Source: Chitinophagaceae bacterium
GTDB lineage: Bacteria; Bacteroidota; Bacteroidia; Chitinophagales; Chitinophagaceae
Direction of reading: 5' to 3'
NCBI GenBank assembly: GCA_019752045.1
Contig: JAIEMP010000013.1
Location: 1-64,000, forward strand
Length of the DNA stretch: 64,000 nucleotides
In this document: positions 47,171 through 56,337 of the stretch, one piece after another
How positions within the stretch are numbered: the first letter of the stretch is position 1
How the letters are laid out: the number at the start of each line of letters is the position of its first letter
The notes under the pieces: model-generated
Told to the model about the DNA's origin: nothing
What the model saw: only the letters and a program-made list of their open reading frames with translations
The model's database searches: none
Translations under genes and position numbers: made by a program

Positions 47171-47485
47171 CTACTTCCTTTTCAATTTTGCTGTTTTGCC
47201 GGATGCAGTTAAGATGGCCGTTATTTCTGTTGCTTCTTTATGCAAATCAGCTAATCTTTTTGCAGGAAAGACCTCAACTTCGTGCATCAGCTCAATCCAA
47301 TAACAGGTTTCATCAGCCTCTTCTTCAGCAATAGTAAGTTTCGAGATAAAATCAGCTGTGCTTCTTCCTCTTAATGATGATCTGTAATTTGCTCCTACCG
47401 ATGTAGCCGAACGAACAACCTGCCTTACAAGAATATCTTCAATCTTTCCTGAAGGAACTTCTTTACACATTTTAATGACTCTCAC
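47171..47485 (-). CDS. Four-helix bundle protein with a probable disrupted start
   Basis: A 104-residue member of the four-helix bundle / S23 family ('RVIKMCKEVPSGKIEDILVRQVVRSATSVGANYRSSLRGRSTADFISKLTIAEEEADETCYWIELM'). The annotated start is a GTG at 47485. Relatives extend about 15 residues further, and here the upstream sequence continues the family pattern (LKDRTKAFAV), but the ATG at 47524 is followed after three codons (Met-Ser-Gln) by an in-frame TAA. So either translation begins at the GTG or the gene is a recent nonsense mutant. It is a paralogue of the gene at 27325. It is not in an operon with its neighbours. Confidence 0.75.
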   Translation of the reverse strand: MRVIKMCKEVPSGKIEDILVRQVVRSATSVGANYRSSLRGRSTADFISKLTIAEEEADETCYWIELMHEVEVFPAKRLADLHKEATEITAILTASGKTAKLKRK

Positions 47486-47583
47486 TGCAAATGCTTTAGT
47501 GCGGTCTTTTAATTATTGACTCATAATTTTTTATTTTGGTGAATACTTTCGACTTTCGCTGAACGATTGCATGGTTGTGACGA

Positions 47584-47615
47584 ACTTTCGATTTTCCACT
47601 TCCAATTTTCGATTT
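47584..47615 (-). repeat. GGAAAATCGAAAG low-complexity repeat
   Basis: On the minus strand GAAATCGAAAATTGGAAG and TGGAAAATCGAAAG match the repeat found in the ABC ATPase linker (29356-29456) and in prmC (about 62090-62135). Here it is intergenic, 25 bp upstream of the 3-hydroxybutyryl-CoA dehydrogenase gene. Confidence 0.75.
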
Positions 47616-47640
47616 CATAAAATACTAAACATCTTTCAAA

Positions 47641-48525
47641 ATGAAGAATATTGCCGTAGTAGGTGCAGGTACCATGGGAAATGGTATTGCACATGTATTT
47701 GCTCAAACAGGTTTTCATGTTACATTGATTGATGTAAATCCATCTCAATTAGAAAAAGCGGTGGCAACCATTGCAAAAAATCTCGACCGGCAGGTAAGTA
47801 AGGGTACACTTACAGAAGAACAAAAACAAGCTGCGCTTAAAAACATCAAAGCGGTACCCGATTTAATTGAAGGTGTAAAAGATGCTGAACTTGTTGTTGA
47901 AGCTGCTACAGAAAATACAGAACTGAAACTGAAGATCTTTAAAGAAATTGATAAGTATGCTCCTGTCGGTTGCATATTGGCCAGCAATACTTCTTCTATT
48001 TCTATTACAAAGATTGCTGCTGCTACAAGCAGACCGCAATCGGTGATAGGAATGCACTTTATGAATCCTGTGCCTGTGATGAAACTGGTAGAGATCATTA
48101 ATGGATATGAAACAAAAAAAGAAATTACTGCAACCATTGTTGAGTTAAGTACGCAGCTTGGAAAAATTCCCTGCGTGGTGAATGATTACCCCGGCTTTGT
48201 TGCCAACCGTATTTTAATGCCTATGATCAACGAAGCAATTTACAGTTTGTACGAAGGCGTTGCAGGTGTGGAAGAAATTGATACGGTGATGAAACTGGGC
48301 ATGGCCCACCCGATGGGGCCATTACAGTTAGCTGATTTTATTGGTCTGGATGTGTGCCATTCTATTTTAAAAGTTTTGCAGGATGGTTTTGGCAATCCGA
48401 AATATGCACCTTGTCCATTGCTGGTGAATATGGTTACTGCAGGAAAGCTGGGTGTGAAAACCGGTGAAGGTTTTTATACTTATGCTGCGGGGAGTAAAGA
48501 GTTGGTGCCTGCACGAAGGAAATAA
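47641..48525 (+). CDS. 3-hydroxybutyryl-CoA dehydrogenase
   Basis: A 294-residue cytoplasmic NAD(P)-dependent dehydrogenase. The Rossmann domain reads 'IAVVGAGTMGNGIAHVFAQTGFHVTLIDV' (GxGxxG). The catalytic part has 'ASNTSSISITKIA...PQSVIGMHFMNPVPVMKLVEII' with the His-Asn catalytic region, and 'VNDYPGFVANRILMPMINEAIYSLYEGV' and 'MAHPMGPLQLADFIGLDVC' of the C-terminal dimer domain. It would interconvert acetoacetyl-CoA and 3-hydroxybutyryl-CoA. Co-occurrence with glutaryl-CoA dehydrogenase in the window fits fatty/amino-acid catabolism. Confidence 0.96.
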   Translation: MKNIAVVGAGTMGNGIAHVFAQTGFHVTLIDVNPSQLEKAVATIAKNLDRQVSKGTLTEEQKQAALKNIKAVPDLIEGVKDAELVVEAATENTELKLKIFKEIDKYAPVGCILASNTSSISITKIAAATSRPQSVIGMHFMNPVPVMKLVEIINGYETKKEITATIVELSTQLGKIPCVVNDYPGFVANRILMPMINEAIYSLYEGVAGVEEIDTVMKLGMAHPMGPLQLADFIGLDVCHSILKVLQDGFGNPKYAPCPLLVNMVTAGKLGVKTGEGFYTYAAGSKELVPARRK

Positions 48526-48696
48526 AGCGAAAGTGAATGAGCGTTTTAGAATAAAACATCACTTCATTATTGATATAGTAACCAAATGACTCAGGGGATT
48601 TGATTGTACTGATAACAGGCTGTCTACCGCCAAGCAGGAGTAAAATGCATAATACTAAACCATTGGTTATCAGATTAGCTCTTTTTATTGTATAAT

Positions 48697-48720
48697 AACA
48701 TAAGTTGCGTGTTGGATGCT
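48697..48720 (+). repeat. Left inverted repeat of the PLD gene cassette
   Basis: AACATAA, then GTTGCG, then TGTTGGATGCT. It matches the reverse complement of the right repeat at 49612-49629 at 17 of 18 bases apart from the 6-base insertion. Confidence 0.6.
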
Positions 48721-48746
48721 ATTATAGAAAACTACAAAACATTTAA

Positions 48747-49610
48747 ATGGAATTAATTAGACCGGCAGAAATATCAGGCAAGATTATGACGCTTATTGAA
48801 AGTGCAAAAGAGAAAGTTATTATTGTCTCACCTTATAATAGAATTGATTCTTGGACAAAACTTACCAATCGAATAAAAGAAGCAAAAAATAAAGGCGTTA
48901 AGTTTGAGTGGTTCATTAGAAAAAATGTTGATGGCAATTATCGTGAAGTTGCAGATATTGGAATTACCCCTATTGAGATCGAGAATTTGCATTGCAAAAT
49001 ATATCTTAATGAGAAAACTGCAATTGTTACTTCAATGAATTTACATTATTACTCTGATACAAACTCAATTGATATAGGCTATTGCACAACTAATGAAAAT
49101 GAGTATTTAGAAATAGTTGATTTCGTTAACCTATTTGTTAAACGAAACAACAACCAAACTAAAGTTGGTTTAGACAATCCTATCAGTGAAATAAAACAAA
49201 AGAAATATCACTTGTTGCTGACTAACTTCTTAAAGAAAAATGAGTTCTTAGCTTTATGCAAATTATCAAATGACACATCAAAGTATGGCGAAAAGATAAC
49301 AGTTGAAAACTTTAAGCAAAACTATCAACTAATTTTTGAACCAAGGTTTGGTTATTATAGAGTTGACTTAAGAATTTGTTATGACTACCAAAAAAAAGTT
49401 GGAGTATACGAGAAATTAAAAACACAAAGCGAATTCTTAGAAAACAAGATCGGACACAGTATTGACTTTGGCAATCAAATGAAGAGACTTAAAATTGATA
49501 TAACTGAAAATATCGAAGAGAGAACCAGTGAATGGACTGAAAAGCATTTTTTACAACATCAAGTCTTATTTTCTAAAATCATTTCTGTTTTTAATTCAGT
49601 TTTAGAGTAA
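48747..49610 (+). CDS. PLD-like (single HKD-variant) protein, possibly defence-related
   Basis: A 287-residue AT-rich gene. The N-terminal half (about 1-135) is a phospholipase D-like fold with one half-site, LHCKIYLNE (H82, K84, with Glu89 where the HKD Asp is usual) followed by 'TSMNL' (S96, N98). The typical partner half-site is missing, so it would need a dimer. The C-terminal half (about 145-285) is not recognised, with 'FEPRFGYYRVDLRICYDYQ' and a helical end. PLD-like single-motif proteins occur as nucleases in defence systems and as endonucleases such as Nuc/BfiI. The gene lies alone between imperfect inverted repeats, which suggests a moved unit. Confidence 0.75.
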   Translation: MELIRPAEISGKIMTLIESAKEKVIIVSPYNRIDSWTKLTNRIKEAKNKGVKFEWFIRKNVDGNYREVADIGITPIEIENLHCKIYLNEKTAIVTSMNLHYYSDTNSIDIGYCTTNENEYLEIVDFVNLFVKRNNNQTKVGLDNPISEIKQKKYHLLLTNFLKKNEFLALCKLSNDTSKYGEKITVENFKQNYQLIFEPRFGYYRVDLRICYDYQKKVGVYEKLKTQSEFLENKIGHSIDFGNQMKRLKIDITENIEERTSEWTEKHFLQHQVLFSKIISVFNSVLE

Positions 49611-49611
49611 A

Positions 49612-49629
49612 AGCAGCCAACATTATGTT
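49612..49629 (-). repeat. Right inverted repeat of the PLD gene cassette
   Basis: AGCAGCCAACATTATGTT directly after the PLD stop codon. It also forms an imperfect hairpin with the following CGGCT, and GGGCTT...AAGCCC makes another hairpin at about 49649-49668. Confidence 0.6.
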
Positions 49630-49798
49630 CGGCTAGTCTTGGGCTTGACGAATAAAGCCCAGCTATAGTTCTTAATATTTAACTTTATCAAAAAGCCAGG
49701 CAGCAGTTCCAGGCGCACGAAAATAAAATACCACACCATCAGCAATACCTGTTCGTTTGTGGCAACCTTAAATCCCTACGATAGAACAAAACCAAACT

Positions 49799-49984
49799 AT
49801 GGAATATTTATCTACGACAAGTCTTGCTTATGAGCTTGGCATCCCAACAAATGAACTTTTCAGCAAACTCAAATCACTTGGTTGGATAGATCGCAAAAAT
49901 GATAAATGGATTTTGACTTTTTCGCCTTTGTTGGTCTTCATGAAAAAAGCACGCCGTCGTCTGGTCTCCCGACCAACGACTTAA
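49799..49984 (+). pseudogene. Fragment of an N-terminal winged-helix-like domain
   Basis: Sixty-one codons. The first 40 ('MEYLSTTSLAYELGIPTNELFSKLKSLGWIDRKNDKWILT') match by eye an N-terminal helix-turn-helix-like domain that begins several Bacteroidota nucleases, primases and HNH proteins. There it is followed by a 'GKEKGG' segment and a catalytic domain. After residue 40 the sequence becomes basic and unrelated (KARRRLVSRPTT) and stops. It is read as a truncated gene, or less likely as a free-standing small DNA-binding protein. Confidence 0.5.
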
Positions 49985-50103
49985 AAGCACATTCCAATTT
50001 AATTTTGGATAAATGATCAATCACAACTGCGATTTTGTTACTAATTTTAAATTTATTGCTGGTCTATTCACCAATAGAGATAGTGGCAAAACAACAAACT
50101 AAC

Positions 50104-50718
50104 ATGAAAAAACAAATACTGAGTGTTGTGCTTTCGATGCTTTCTGCATGTTCACTTTTTGCCCAGTATGTTCTTGAAACCCCTGATGGGAAAAAAGTAA
50201 AACTAAACCCTGATGGCAGCTGGCAATTTATAACAAAAAAAGGTGCACTGGTTGAAAAAACATCTGTCCCAAAAACAAGTACTGCGGTATATAAAAGTAA
50301 GTTTAAAAAATTCGCATTATACTACGACCCTTCTCAATGGGTTTATGATACAACAAAAAAAAGCAATGAGCTGGATTGGGATGTAACATTTCATTCAAAA
50401 GATTTTGCCATCACCGGGTACTTTATGGAATCGAGACTTTCAATGCCTCTAGAAAGTATTGAAGAAACCCTGAGAGCTGAATGGCAGCAAGTTGGTGAAA
50501 TAAAGTCCATTAAGTTTTTTACCGATACTATCAATAACTTAGAACTCAACGGTTTTGATATGTCCCTTTCTTACAGTGGAGTGAATTATGAATACAGAGG
50601 TTATATTTATTCAACATTAAGAGGTTCCTTTCAAATTATTGCAGGTACGCAGAAAGAAGTTTTTGATGAAGACAAAGACAAGATCTATGCACTTTTTAAA
50701 GGACTTATGAAATTGTAA
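50104..50718 (+). CDS. Secreted protein with a DGKKVKLNPDGSW motif
   Basis: A 204-residue exported protein with a signal peptide (residues 1-20, ending SLFAQ). The N-terminal 'YVLETPDGKKVKLNPDGSWQFI' motif is common at the start of Bacteroidota secreted proteins and reads like a repeated SH3-like or beta-hairpin segment. The rest ('KFALYYDPSQWVYDTTKKSNELDWDVTFHSKDFAITGYFME', 'YRGYIYSTLRGSFQIIAGT') resembles a stress-protein-like domain of unknown function. The start at 50104 gives a proper signal sequence; the longer TTG frame is unlikely. It is followed by a small membrane protein. Confidence 0.75.
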   Translation: MKKQILSVVLSMLSACSLFAQYVLETPDGKKVKLNPDGSWQFITKKGALVEKTSVPKTSTAVYKSKFKKFALYYDPSQWVYDTTKKSNELDWDVTFHSKDFAITGYFMESRLSMPLESIEETLRAEWQQVGEIKSIKFFTDTINNLELNGFDMSLSYSGVNYEYRGYIYSTLRGSFQIIAGTQKEVFDEDKDKIYALFKGLMKL

Positions 50719-50761
50719 TGGACTTAATCAGCAAGTTATGAAATCACTAAAAAAATCTAAC

Positions 50762-51103
50762 ATGAAGAATATACTTTTTACCCTCTTTAAAATATTAATC
50801 GCATTTGTATTAGTTGGAAAATTTTTAAACTGGTTTTTAGATTTCAACGACCGGACCAACCAGATGCTGAACAGCACCATGTTCACTTTAATAGGCATTA
50901 CCTACATCGTGATGGGAAATACATGGCAGCATCCGTTCAAAAAAATGACCATCATCACCTGCGGAGTATATTTAATTGGGATGAATTTCTTCAACAAACA
51001 TACTGCACTGGATATCATTGGCATCATCTGTATTCTCGTGCCCATGCTCATTGCACGTTTTTACAAAGAAGATAGAACAACAGCGGAGACTTTACAGAAC
51101 TGA
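50762..51103 (+). CDS. Small polytopic membrane protein of unknown function
   Basis: A protein of about 113 residues with three to four hydrophobic segments (near 5-25, 35-55, 65-85 and 85-100), with 'WFLDFNDRTNQMLNSTMFTLIGITYIVMGNTWQHPFKKM' in a loop-helix region. I do not recognise a family. The start is uncertain between 50738 and 50762; the latter places the first helix at the N-terminus. It follows the secreted protein gene by about 40 bp. Confidence 0.6.
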   Translation: MKNILFTLFKILIAFVLVGKFLNWFLDFNDRTNQMLNSTMFTLIGITYIVMGNTWQHPFKKMTIITCGVYLIGMNFFNKHTALDIIGIICILVPMLIARFYKEDRTTAETLQN

Positions 51104-51129
51104 TTGTTTACACTGACATCATTTACTTC

Positions 51130-51235
51130 ACCGCCACTTCTTTGTGTCCTTTGCGAAAACCTCCGTGTCCTTTGTGCTACATAAAACACAAATCCGGTTA
51201 CACAAAGAACACAAAGGATACACAAAGTGCACAAC
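51130..51235. repeat. CTTTGTG/CACAAAG inverted repeat region
   Basis: Words such as CTTTGTGTCCTTTGCG and CTCCGTGTCCTTTGTG on one arm and CACAAAGAACACAAAG on the other form a long imperfect hairpin. The same word family occurs at 9810-9960. No gene lies here. Confidence 0.65.
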
Positions 51236-51340
51236 TCTATACCTTGTTGCTTTGCGACTAACAATAGTTGCCTCATCGCAACCTTTCCCACAACTGCCTT
51301 CCCTCCTTTCACTTAACTTCGGAAATCAATTCACTCATTC

Positions 51341-52153
51341 ATGATACAATATCGTTTTTCAATTGCACTTAGTTTATTGCTCACCGGTATACTTGTGCTT
51401 AACTCAGCACACAAAAAAGAAACTAAAGAGAAATGGGTTTCGTTGTTTAACGGTAAAGATCTCAACGATTGGGTTGCAAAAATGCATCATCACGAAACGG
51501 GTGTCAACTTTGGCAATGCTTTTCGTGCAGAAGAAAATATGATCAAAGTGCGGTACGATCAGTATGGCGATTTCAAGGAACAGTTTGGCCATCTCTACTA
51601 TAAAAAACCTTTCTCTTTTTACCATTTAAAACTGGAATACCGTTTTGTGGGCGAATGGTTTAAAACGGCACCATCTTATACGTTGCGGAACAGCGGTGTG
51701 ATGTTTCATTCGCAAAACCCGTATACGATGCCGAAAGAACAGGATTGGCCCATCTCTGTTGAATTTCAATTTCTCGGTGGCTTGAGCGATGGCAAACAAA
51801 GATCAACAGGTAATATGTGTTCGCCCGGTACAGAGATTGTGTACAATGGAAAAATTTATGATGGGCATTGTCTCAACTCCACATCCAAAACCTATGACGG
51901 TGAGCAATGGGTAAGTGCTGAACTGATTGTGTTGGGCGATTCAATTGTAAAACATATCATCAATGGCGATACAGTATTGCAATACAGCAAACCACAGATT
52001 GGTGGCGGTGTAGTGAACCGATTTGATCCCAAAATGAAACAGGATGGCAAATTGCTGAACAGTGGATTTATTGCATTGCAAAGCGAAGGTCAGCCGGTAG
52101 ATTTCAGGAATATACAGATCATGGATCTTACACACAGGTATAAAAAGAAATAA
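51341..52153 (+). CDS. DUF1080 (3-keto-disaccharide hydrolase-like) exported protein
   Basis: A 270-residue exported protein with a signal peptide (residues 1-23). The mature part is a DUF1080 concanavalin-like jelly-roll: 'WVSLFNGKDLNDWVAKM', 'HLKLEYRFVGEWFKTAPSYTLRNSGVMFHS', 'WPISVEFQFLGG', 'GTEIVYNG', and 'SGFIALQSEGQPVDFRNIQI'. DUF1080 domains act on glycans, with one family shown to be 3-keto-disaccharide hydrolases. It lies directly upstream of a sugar transporter and a TonB receptor on the same strand, so a sugar-use function is plausible but unproven. Confidence 0.92.
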   Translation: MIQYRFSIALSLLLTGILVLNSAHKKETKEKWVSLFNGKDLNDWVAKMHHHETGVNFGNAFRAEENMIKVRYDQYGDFKEQFGHLYYKKPFSFYHLKLEYRFVGEWFKTAPSYTLRNSGVMFHSQNPYTMPKEQDWPISVEFQFLGGLSDGKQRSTGNMCSPGTEIVYNGKIYDGHCLNSTSKTYDGEQWVSAELIVLGDSIVKHIINGDTVLQYSKPQIGGGVVNRFDPKMKQDGKLLNSGFIALQSEGQPVDFRNIQIMDLTHRYKKK

Positions 52154-52284
52154 CCCATTCTTTTATTGAGCAGCTCCAGTTATTTTAACTAATTGATCAC
52201 ATCAACCGTTTGCAGATTTTCAGCTGAGTAAGTTTTCCCGTTCTTACTTATATTCACAAACTGCTCAAACCAAACGATTGCCAC

Positions 52285-53604
52285 ATGCAAAAAAACAAAC
52301 TGCTGATCTGGTCACTAACGGTTGCGTTAAGTGGCTTTTTATTCGGACTGGATGTTGCTGTTATTTCCGGTGCTGAACAAAAAATTCAGGAACTCTGGAG
52401 TTTATCAGATGCAATGCATGGCTTTGCTATTGCTTCGGCTCTGTATGGAACAGTTGTGGGCGCCATCTTTGGTGGTATGATTGCCGATAAGCTGGGAAGA
52501 AAACGTACACTATTCTGGATTGGTTTGTTTTTTCTTGTATCATCACTTGGTTCTGCGCTGGCGCAGGACGTTTACATTTTTATTCTTTTCCGTATCATGG
52601 GAGGGTTCAGTATCGGTGCTTCATCGGTTGCATCGCCTTTATACATTTCAGAAATAGCACCGCCAAAGAAGCGGGGTTTTCTGGTTGCCTTGTTTCAGTT
52701 CAATATAGTATTTGGTATTTTAACAGCGTATGTATCCAATTATTTTTTTCAAACAGGAGCAGAGAACGACTGGCGCTGGATGCTGGGAGTTGTAGCCATC
52801 CCCTCTCTCCTCTTTACATTGCTCACTTTATTTATTTCTGAAAGTCCACGTTGGTTGGTACTTCACAAAAATGATCCAACAAAAGCAAAAGAAGTATTGA
52901 ATGAGATTGATGCTGAAGTTGCCGAAACAACATTACAGGCCATCATTCAATCGAAACATACAACAGGCAAGCAAAAAAGCACACCGTTATTTTCAAAACA
53001 ATATCGCTGGCCGGTATTGCTTGCATTTTTACTGGCCTTCTTTAATCAAACATCAGGCATTAATGCCATTATTTATTATGCACCAAGAGTATTTGAAATG
53101 AGCGGGCTCGGAAAATCAGCCGCTTTACTTTCTTCAACAGGAATTGGTGTGGTGAATCTTGTTTTTACCATGATCGGCTTGTCATTGATTGACCGGTTTG
53201 GAAGAAAGTTATTAATGTATATTGGTTCCATTGGTTATATCGTTTCTCTTTCTTTGATTGCTTATGCATTCTTCAGCAATCAGTTTGCAGGCATGACGAT
53301 TTTTGTATTCCTGTTTATTGCATCGCATGCAGTTGGACAAGGCGCTGTGATCTGGGTGTTTATTTCAGAAATTTTTCCGAACGAAGTACGTGCAAACGGC
53401 CAGGCCTTTGGTTGTTTTACGCACTGGATCTTTGCTGCAATTATAGCCAACATTTTTCCCATTGTTGCGGGAGCATTTGGAGGTGGCCCCATCTTTTTAT
53501 TTTTTGCACTGATGATGATTTTACAACTGCTTTATGTAAAGTTGATGATGCCTGAAACAAAAGGCGTTTCACTGGAAGATATGGAGACAAGGGTTATTCA
53601 TTGA
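52285..53604 (+). CDS. MFS sugar transporter (sugar-porter family)
   Basis: A 439-residue inner-membrane transporter with 12 predicted helices. Sugar porter signatures are present: 'DKLGRKRTLFW', 'RIMGGFSIGASSVASPLYISEIAPPKKRG', 'ISESPRWLVL' and 'QTSGINAIIYYAPRVFEMSG', then 'IDRFGRKLL' and 'PETKGVSLEDME'. It probably imports a monosaccharide with protons. The TonB receptor downstream (ATG at 53667) and the DUF1080 gene upstream point to uptake of a specific glycan or sugar, but the substrate is unknown. Confidence 0.95.
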   Translation: MQKNKLLIWSLTVALSGFLFGLDVAVISGAEQKIQELWSLSDAMHGFAIASALYGTVVGAIFGGMIADKLGRKRTLFWIGLFFLVSSLGSALAQDVYIFILFRIMGGFSIGASSVASPLYISEIAPPKKRGFLVALFQFNIVFGILTAYVSNYFFQTGAENDWRWMLGVVAIPSLLFTLLTLFISESPRWLVLHKNDPTKAKEVLNEIDAEVAETTLQAIIQSKHTTGKQKSTPLFSKQYRWPVLLAFLLAFFNQTSGINAIIYYAPRVFEMSGLGKSAALLSSTGIGVVNLVFTMIGLSLIDRFGRKLLMYIGSIGYIVSLSLIAYAFFSNQFAGMTIFVFLFIASHAVGQGAVIWVFISEIFPNEVRANGQAFGCFTHWIFAAIIANIFPIVAGAFGGGPIFLFFALMMILQLLYVKLMMPETKGVSLEDMETRVIH

Positions 53605-53666
53605 TAAACGGCAATTTGCAGTTCTGTAAAAAAGAACATCTTTGCACAAACCGGAAACAACCGTTT

Positions 53667-56075
53667 ATGCCGCAAAAGTTTTTATTTGTTGTATGCTTAT
53701 TCTTTGCTGTTTATACAAATGCACAGGTAAAAACCGTTACCCTATCAGGTTTGCTGAAAAGCAAAACAACCAAACAGCCCATCGCCTTTGCAACTATTCA
53801 ACTAAAATCAGAGAAAGACAGCAGCTTTGTTACCGGCACTATCAGTAATGAAGAAGGTCGTTTTTCTTTCAGCAACCTGGCAAGTGGCAACTATATTCTG
53901 CAAGCTACATTGGTTGGCTACAAACTGCATCAACAGGTTATTCTAATCGGCAGGCTGAGTTCTTTTCTTGATCTTGCAACAATTGAACTGGAAGAAGATG
54001 CACAGCAATTAACAGATGTTGTTGTAACAGCAAAGCAAGAAACAGTTGCTGAAAAGATGGATAAAAAAACATTTTCCATTACAGATAATATTACTCAAAC
54101 AGGTGGCTCGGTTTTACAGGCCATGAAAAATTTACCCGGCATTACGGTTGATGCAAACGGCAAGCTTCAGTTAAGAGGTAACAACAGGGTAACCATTCTC
54201 ATTGATGGAAAACAAACTGCTATGACGGGCTTTGGCAATCAGGCTGCGCTGGATAATATTCCTGCATCAGCAATTGAACGTATCGAGATCATCAACAACC
54301 CTTCTTCAAGATATGATGCCAATGGAAATGCAGGCATCATCAATATCATTTATAAAAAAACAAAACAAGATGGGTTTAATGGCAAGCTCAGTCTTACAAC
54401 GGGTCTTGGTGCATTGTGGGAGAAGAGAGAAAACCTGCCAACCATCCGGCCCCAATACAAAGCAACACCAAAAATCAATCCTTCGCTTTCGCTCAACTAC
54501 CGAAAGAATAAAGTGAATTTATTTTTACAGGCCGACTACATGTATAACAAAACCCTGAACAGGAATGAATTTGCTGAACGTTATTATTCCAATGGTGATA
54601 CCATCCGCCAACAGGTAAAACGAAACAGGTTAACAACAGTGGCAACAGGAAAAACGGGTATTGACTGGAACATCAACAGCAACAACTCCATTACAGTATC
54701 CGCTTTGTTCAGCAGTGAACATGTAACAGATGATGGTGACATCCCTTACTACAATTTTAAATTATCTGAACGCAAACGGCTCTGGCAATTTTTTGAAGAT
54801 GAGTTTAATACAGCTGCAACTGCTACTGTTCAATATCAACATAAATTTAAACAGGCTGGTCATTTACTCAATATGAGTTACAACTATACGTTTCACCGTG
54901 AAGATGAAAAGTATTTTCTCATCAATCAAATGCCCACCTATACAGGAAAGGATACGTTTATGCTTTTGGCAGATGAACATGTAAGTGATGTTACTGTTGA
55001 TTATATTAAACCATTAAAGAGCGGGAAATTAGAAACGGGAGCAAAATTCCGTTGGAGGAATATCCCCACTAATATGCGTTTCTTTCCCGGCATCAATTCG
55101 CCATTGGATGTAAATGCAGGAGGATGGGCACGCTACAATGAAGTGATACCCGCTATCTACAGCAACTATATTTATGAAGCAAAAAAGATTGAACTGGAAG
55201 CAGGTGTTCGCTTAGAAAATGTGAATTTAACGTACACCGTTAACCCCGATCATAACACGTACAAAAGTGATGGCTATAATTATGTGCAACTATTTCCGAG
55301 TGTACGATTCACATATATCATCAGTGAACATAATCGTTTGTCTGTATTTTATAATCGCCGTGTTGACAGACCTGATGAAGGCGACATCCGGATTTTTCCA
55401 AAATACGATGAACCCGAAGTTTTAAAAGTGGGCAACCCCGGATTGAAACCGCAGTTTACACAAACGATGGAGCTTGGTTATAAATCAAGCTGGGCCAAAG
55501 GATTTTTTTACAGTGCATTGTATCATCGTATCAGCAATGGCAACATCACAAGGATCGGCACAACAGTTCCCGGAAGTACAATTATCTACAATGTGTTTCA
55601 AAATGCAAAAGAAGCATACAATACAGGTGTTGAGCTCATCGCCAATCAGAAACTGAACAGGTTCATCTCTTTCAACATCAATGTAAATGCTTACCAGAAT
55701 ATCATTGCTGCATTTACTGTTGAAAATAAATATCCTGTTTCAACAACCTACAGTGCTCAAAGAGAAAAAGCTTATTCAGGAAGTGTAAAGCTGAATACGA
55801 TGTTTGCATTAAAAGCAAATACTGAAATTCAGATTGCTGCTGTTTATCTCGCTCCTGATATTATTCCACAAGGAAAAATTGCTGAACGTTTTTCAGTTGA
55901 CTTTGGAGTAAAGAAATCCATCCAAAAAAATAAAGGAGAATTATTTTTTAATGCAACTGATTTGTTTAACACACTCCGTATCAGCAGACAAATCAATGGT
56001 ACATCATTTAGAGTTGTTAGTACAGACTATTATGAAACACAGGTGTACAGGCTGGGCTACAGTTATAAGTTTTGA
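53667..56075 (+). CDS. TonB-dependent receptor / outer membrane beta-barrel family protein
   Basis: An 802-residue outer-membrane protein with a signal peptide (residues 1-19, ending YTNAQ). It has a carboxypeptidase-regulatory-like domain ('SGLLKSKTTKQPIAFATIQLKSEKDSSFVTGTISNEEGRFSFSNL'), a plug ('VLQAMKNLPGITVDANGKLQLRGNNRVTILIDGKQTAMTGFGNQAALDNIPASAIERIEIINNPSSRYDANGNAGIINIIYKK') and a long barrel of the OMP_b-brl family. Such proteins are TonB-like receptors of the outer-membrane-beta-barrel group. The ligand is unknown; the sugar transporter upstream may feed from the same substrate. The upstream frame from 53601 overlaps the transporter end and is not used. Confidence 0.92.
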   Translation: MPQKFLFVVCLFFAVYTNAQVKTVTLSGLLKSKTTKQPIAFATIQLKSEKDSSFVTGTISNEEGRFSFSNLASGNYILQATLVGYKLHQQVILIGRLSSFLDLATIELEEDAQQLTDVVVTAKQETVAEKMDKKTFSITDNITQTGGSVLQAMKNLPGITVDANGKLQLRGNNRVTILIDGKQTAMTGFGNQAALDNIPASAIERIEIINNPSSRYDANGNAGIINIIYKKTKQDGFNGKLSLTTGLGALWEKRENLPTIRPQYKATPKINPSLSLNYRKNKVNLFLQADYMYNKTLNRNEFAERYYSNGDTIRQQVKRNRLTTVATGKTGIDWNINSNNSITVSALFSSEHVTDDGDIPYYNFKLSERKRLWQFFEDEFNTAATATVQYQHKFKQAGHLLNMSYNYTFHREDEKYFLINQMPTYTGKDTFMLLADEHVSDVTVDYIKPLKSGKLETGAKFRWRNIPTNMRFFPGINSPLDVNAGGWARYNEVIPAIYSNYIYEAKKIELEAGVRLENVNLTYTVNPDHNTYKSDGYNYVQLFPSVRFTYIISEHNRLSVFYNRRVDRPDEGDIRIFPKYDEPEVLKVGNPGLKPQFTQTMELGYKSSWAKGFFYSALYHRISNGNITRIGTTVPGSTIIYNVFQNAKEAYNTGVELIANQKLNRFISFNINVNAYQNIIAAFTVENKYPVSTTYSAQREKAYSGSVKLNTMFALKANTEIQIAAVYLAPDIIPQGKIAERFSVDFGVKKSIQKNKGELFFNATDLFNTLRISRQINGTSFRVVSTDYYETQVYRLGYSYKF

Positions 56076-56337
56076 TCTGCTGCGGAAAATGCTGTGCAGT
56101 AAAGAGAATCCGCTGCTGCTTATCTGTGTTATCATCATCAACAATAAAAAAAATCACCCGTAGTACTACGTGTATCCCTTTTTTTATTCACATTTTCTAA
56201 AAGACTGCTCACAAAATAAAAAAATTCAACAATAAGAATTTATTTTGCATCGTTACTACGTTACTCTATTCCCCCAACATCTGCTGCTTGTAAGACTGTG
56301 TACATGAACCCAACTGTTCAACTGTAATTGATATGCT

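Noticed and set aside
48697-49629. Integron gene cassette with attC site
   Set aside because: GTTRRRY is matched on the left by GTTGGAT, but the right side lacks a clear RYYYAAC core and no integrase is seen. It is kept only as an inverted-repeat cassette.
51137-51228. CACAAAG words as a regulatory operator
   Set aside because: The same words occur in other non-coding gaps of the window and look like dispersed low-complexity repeats.
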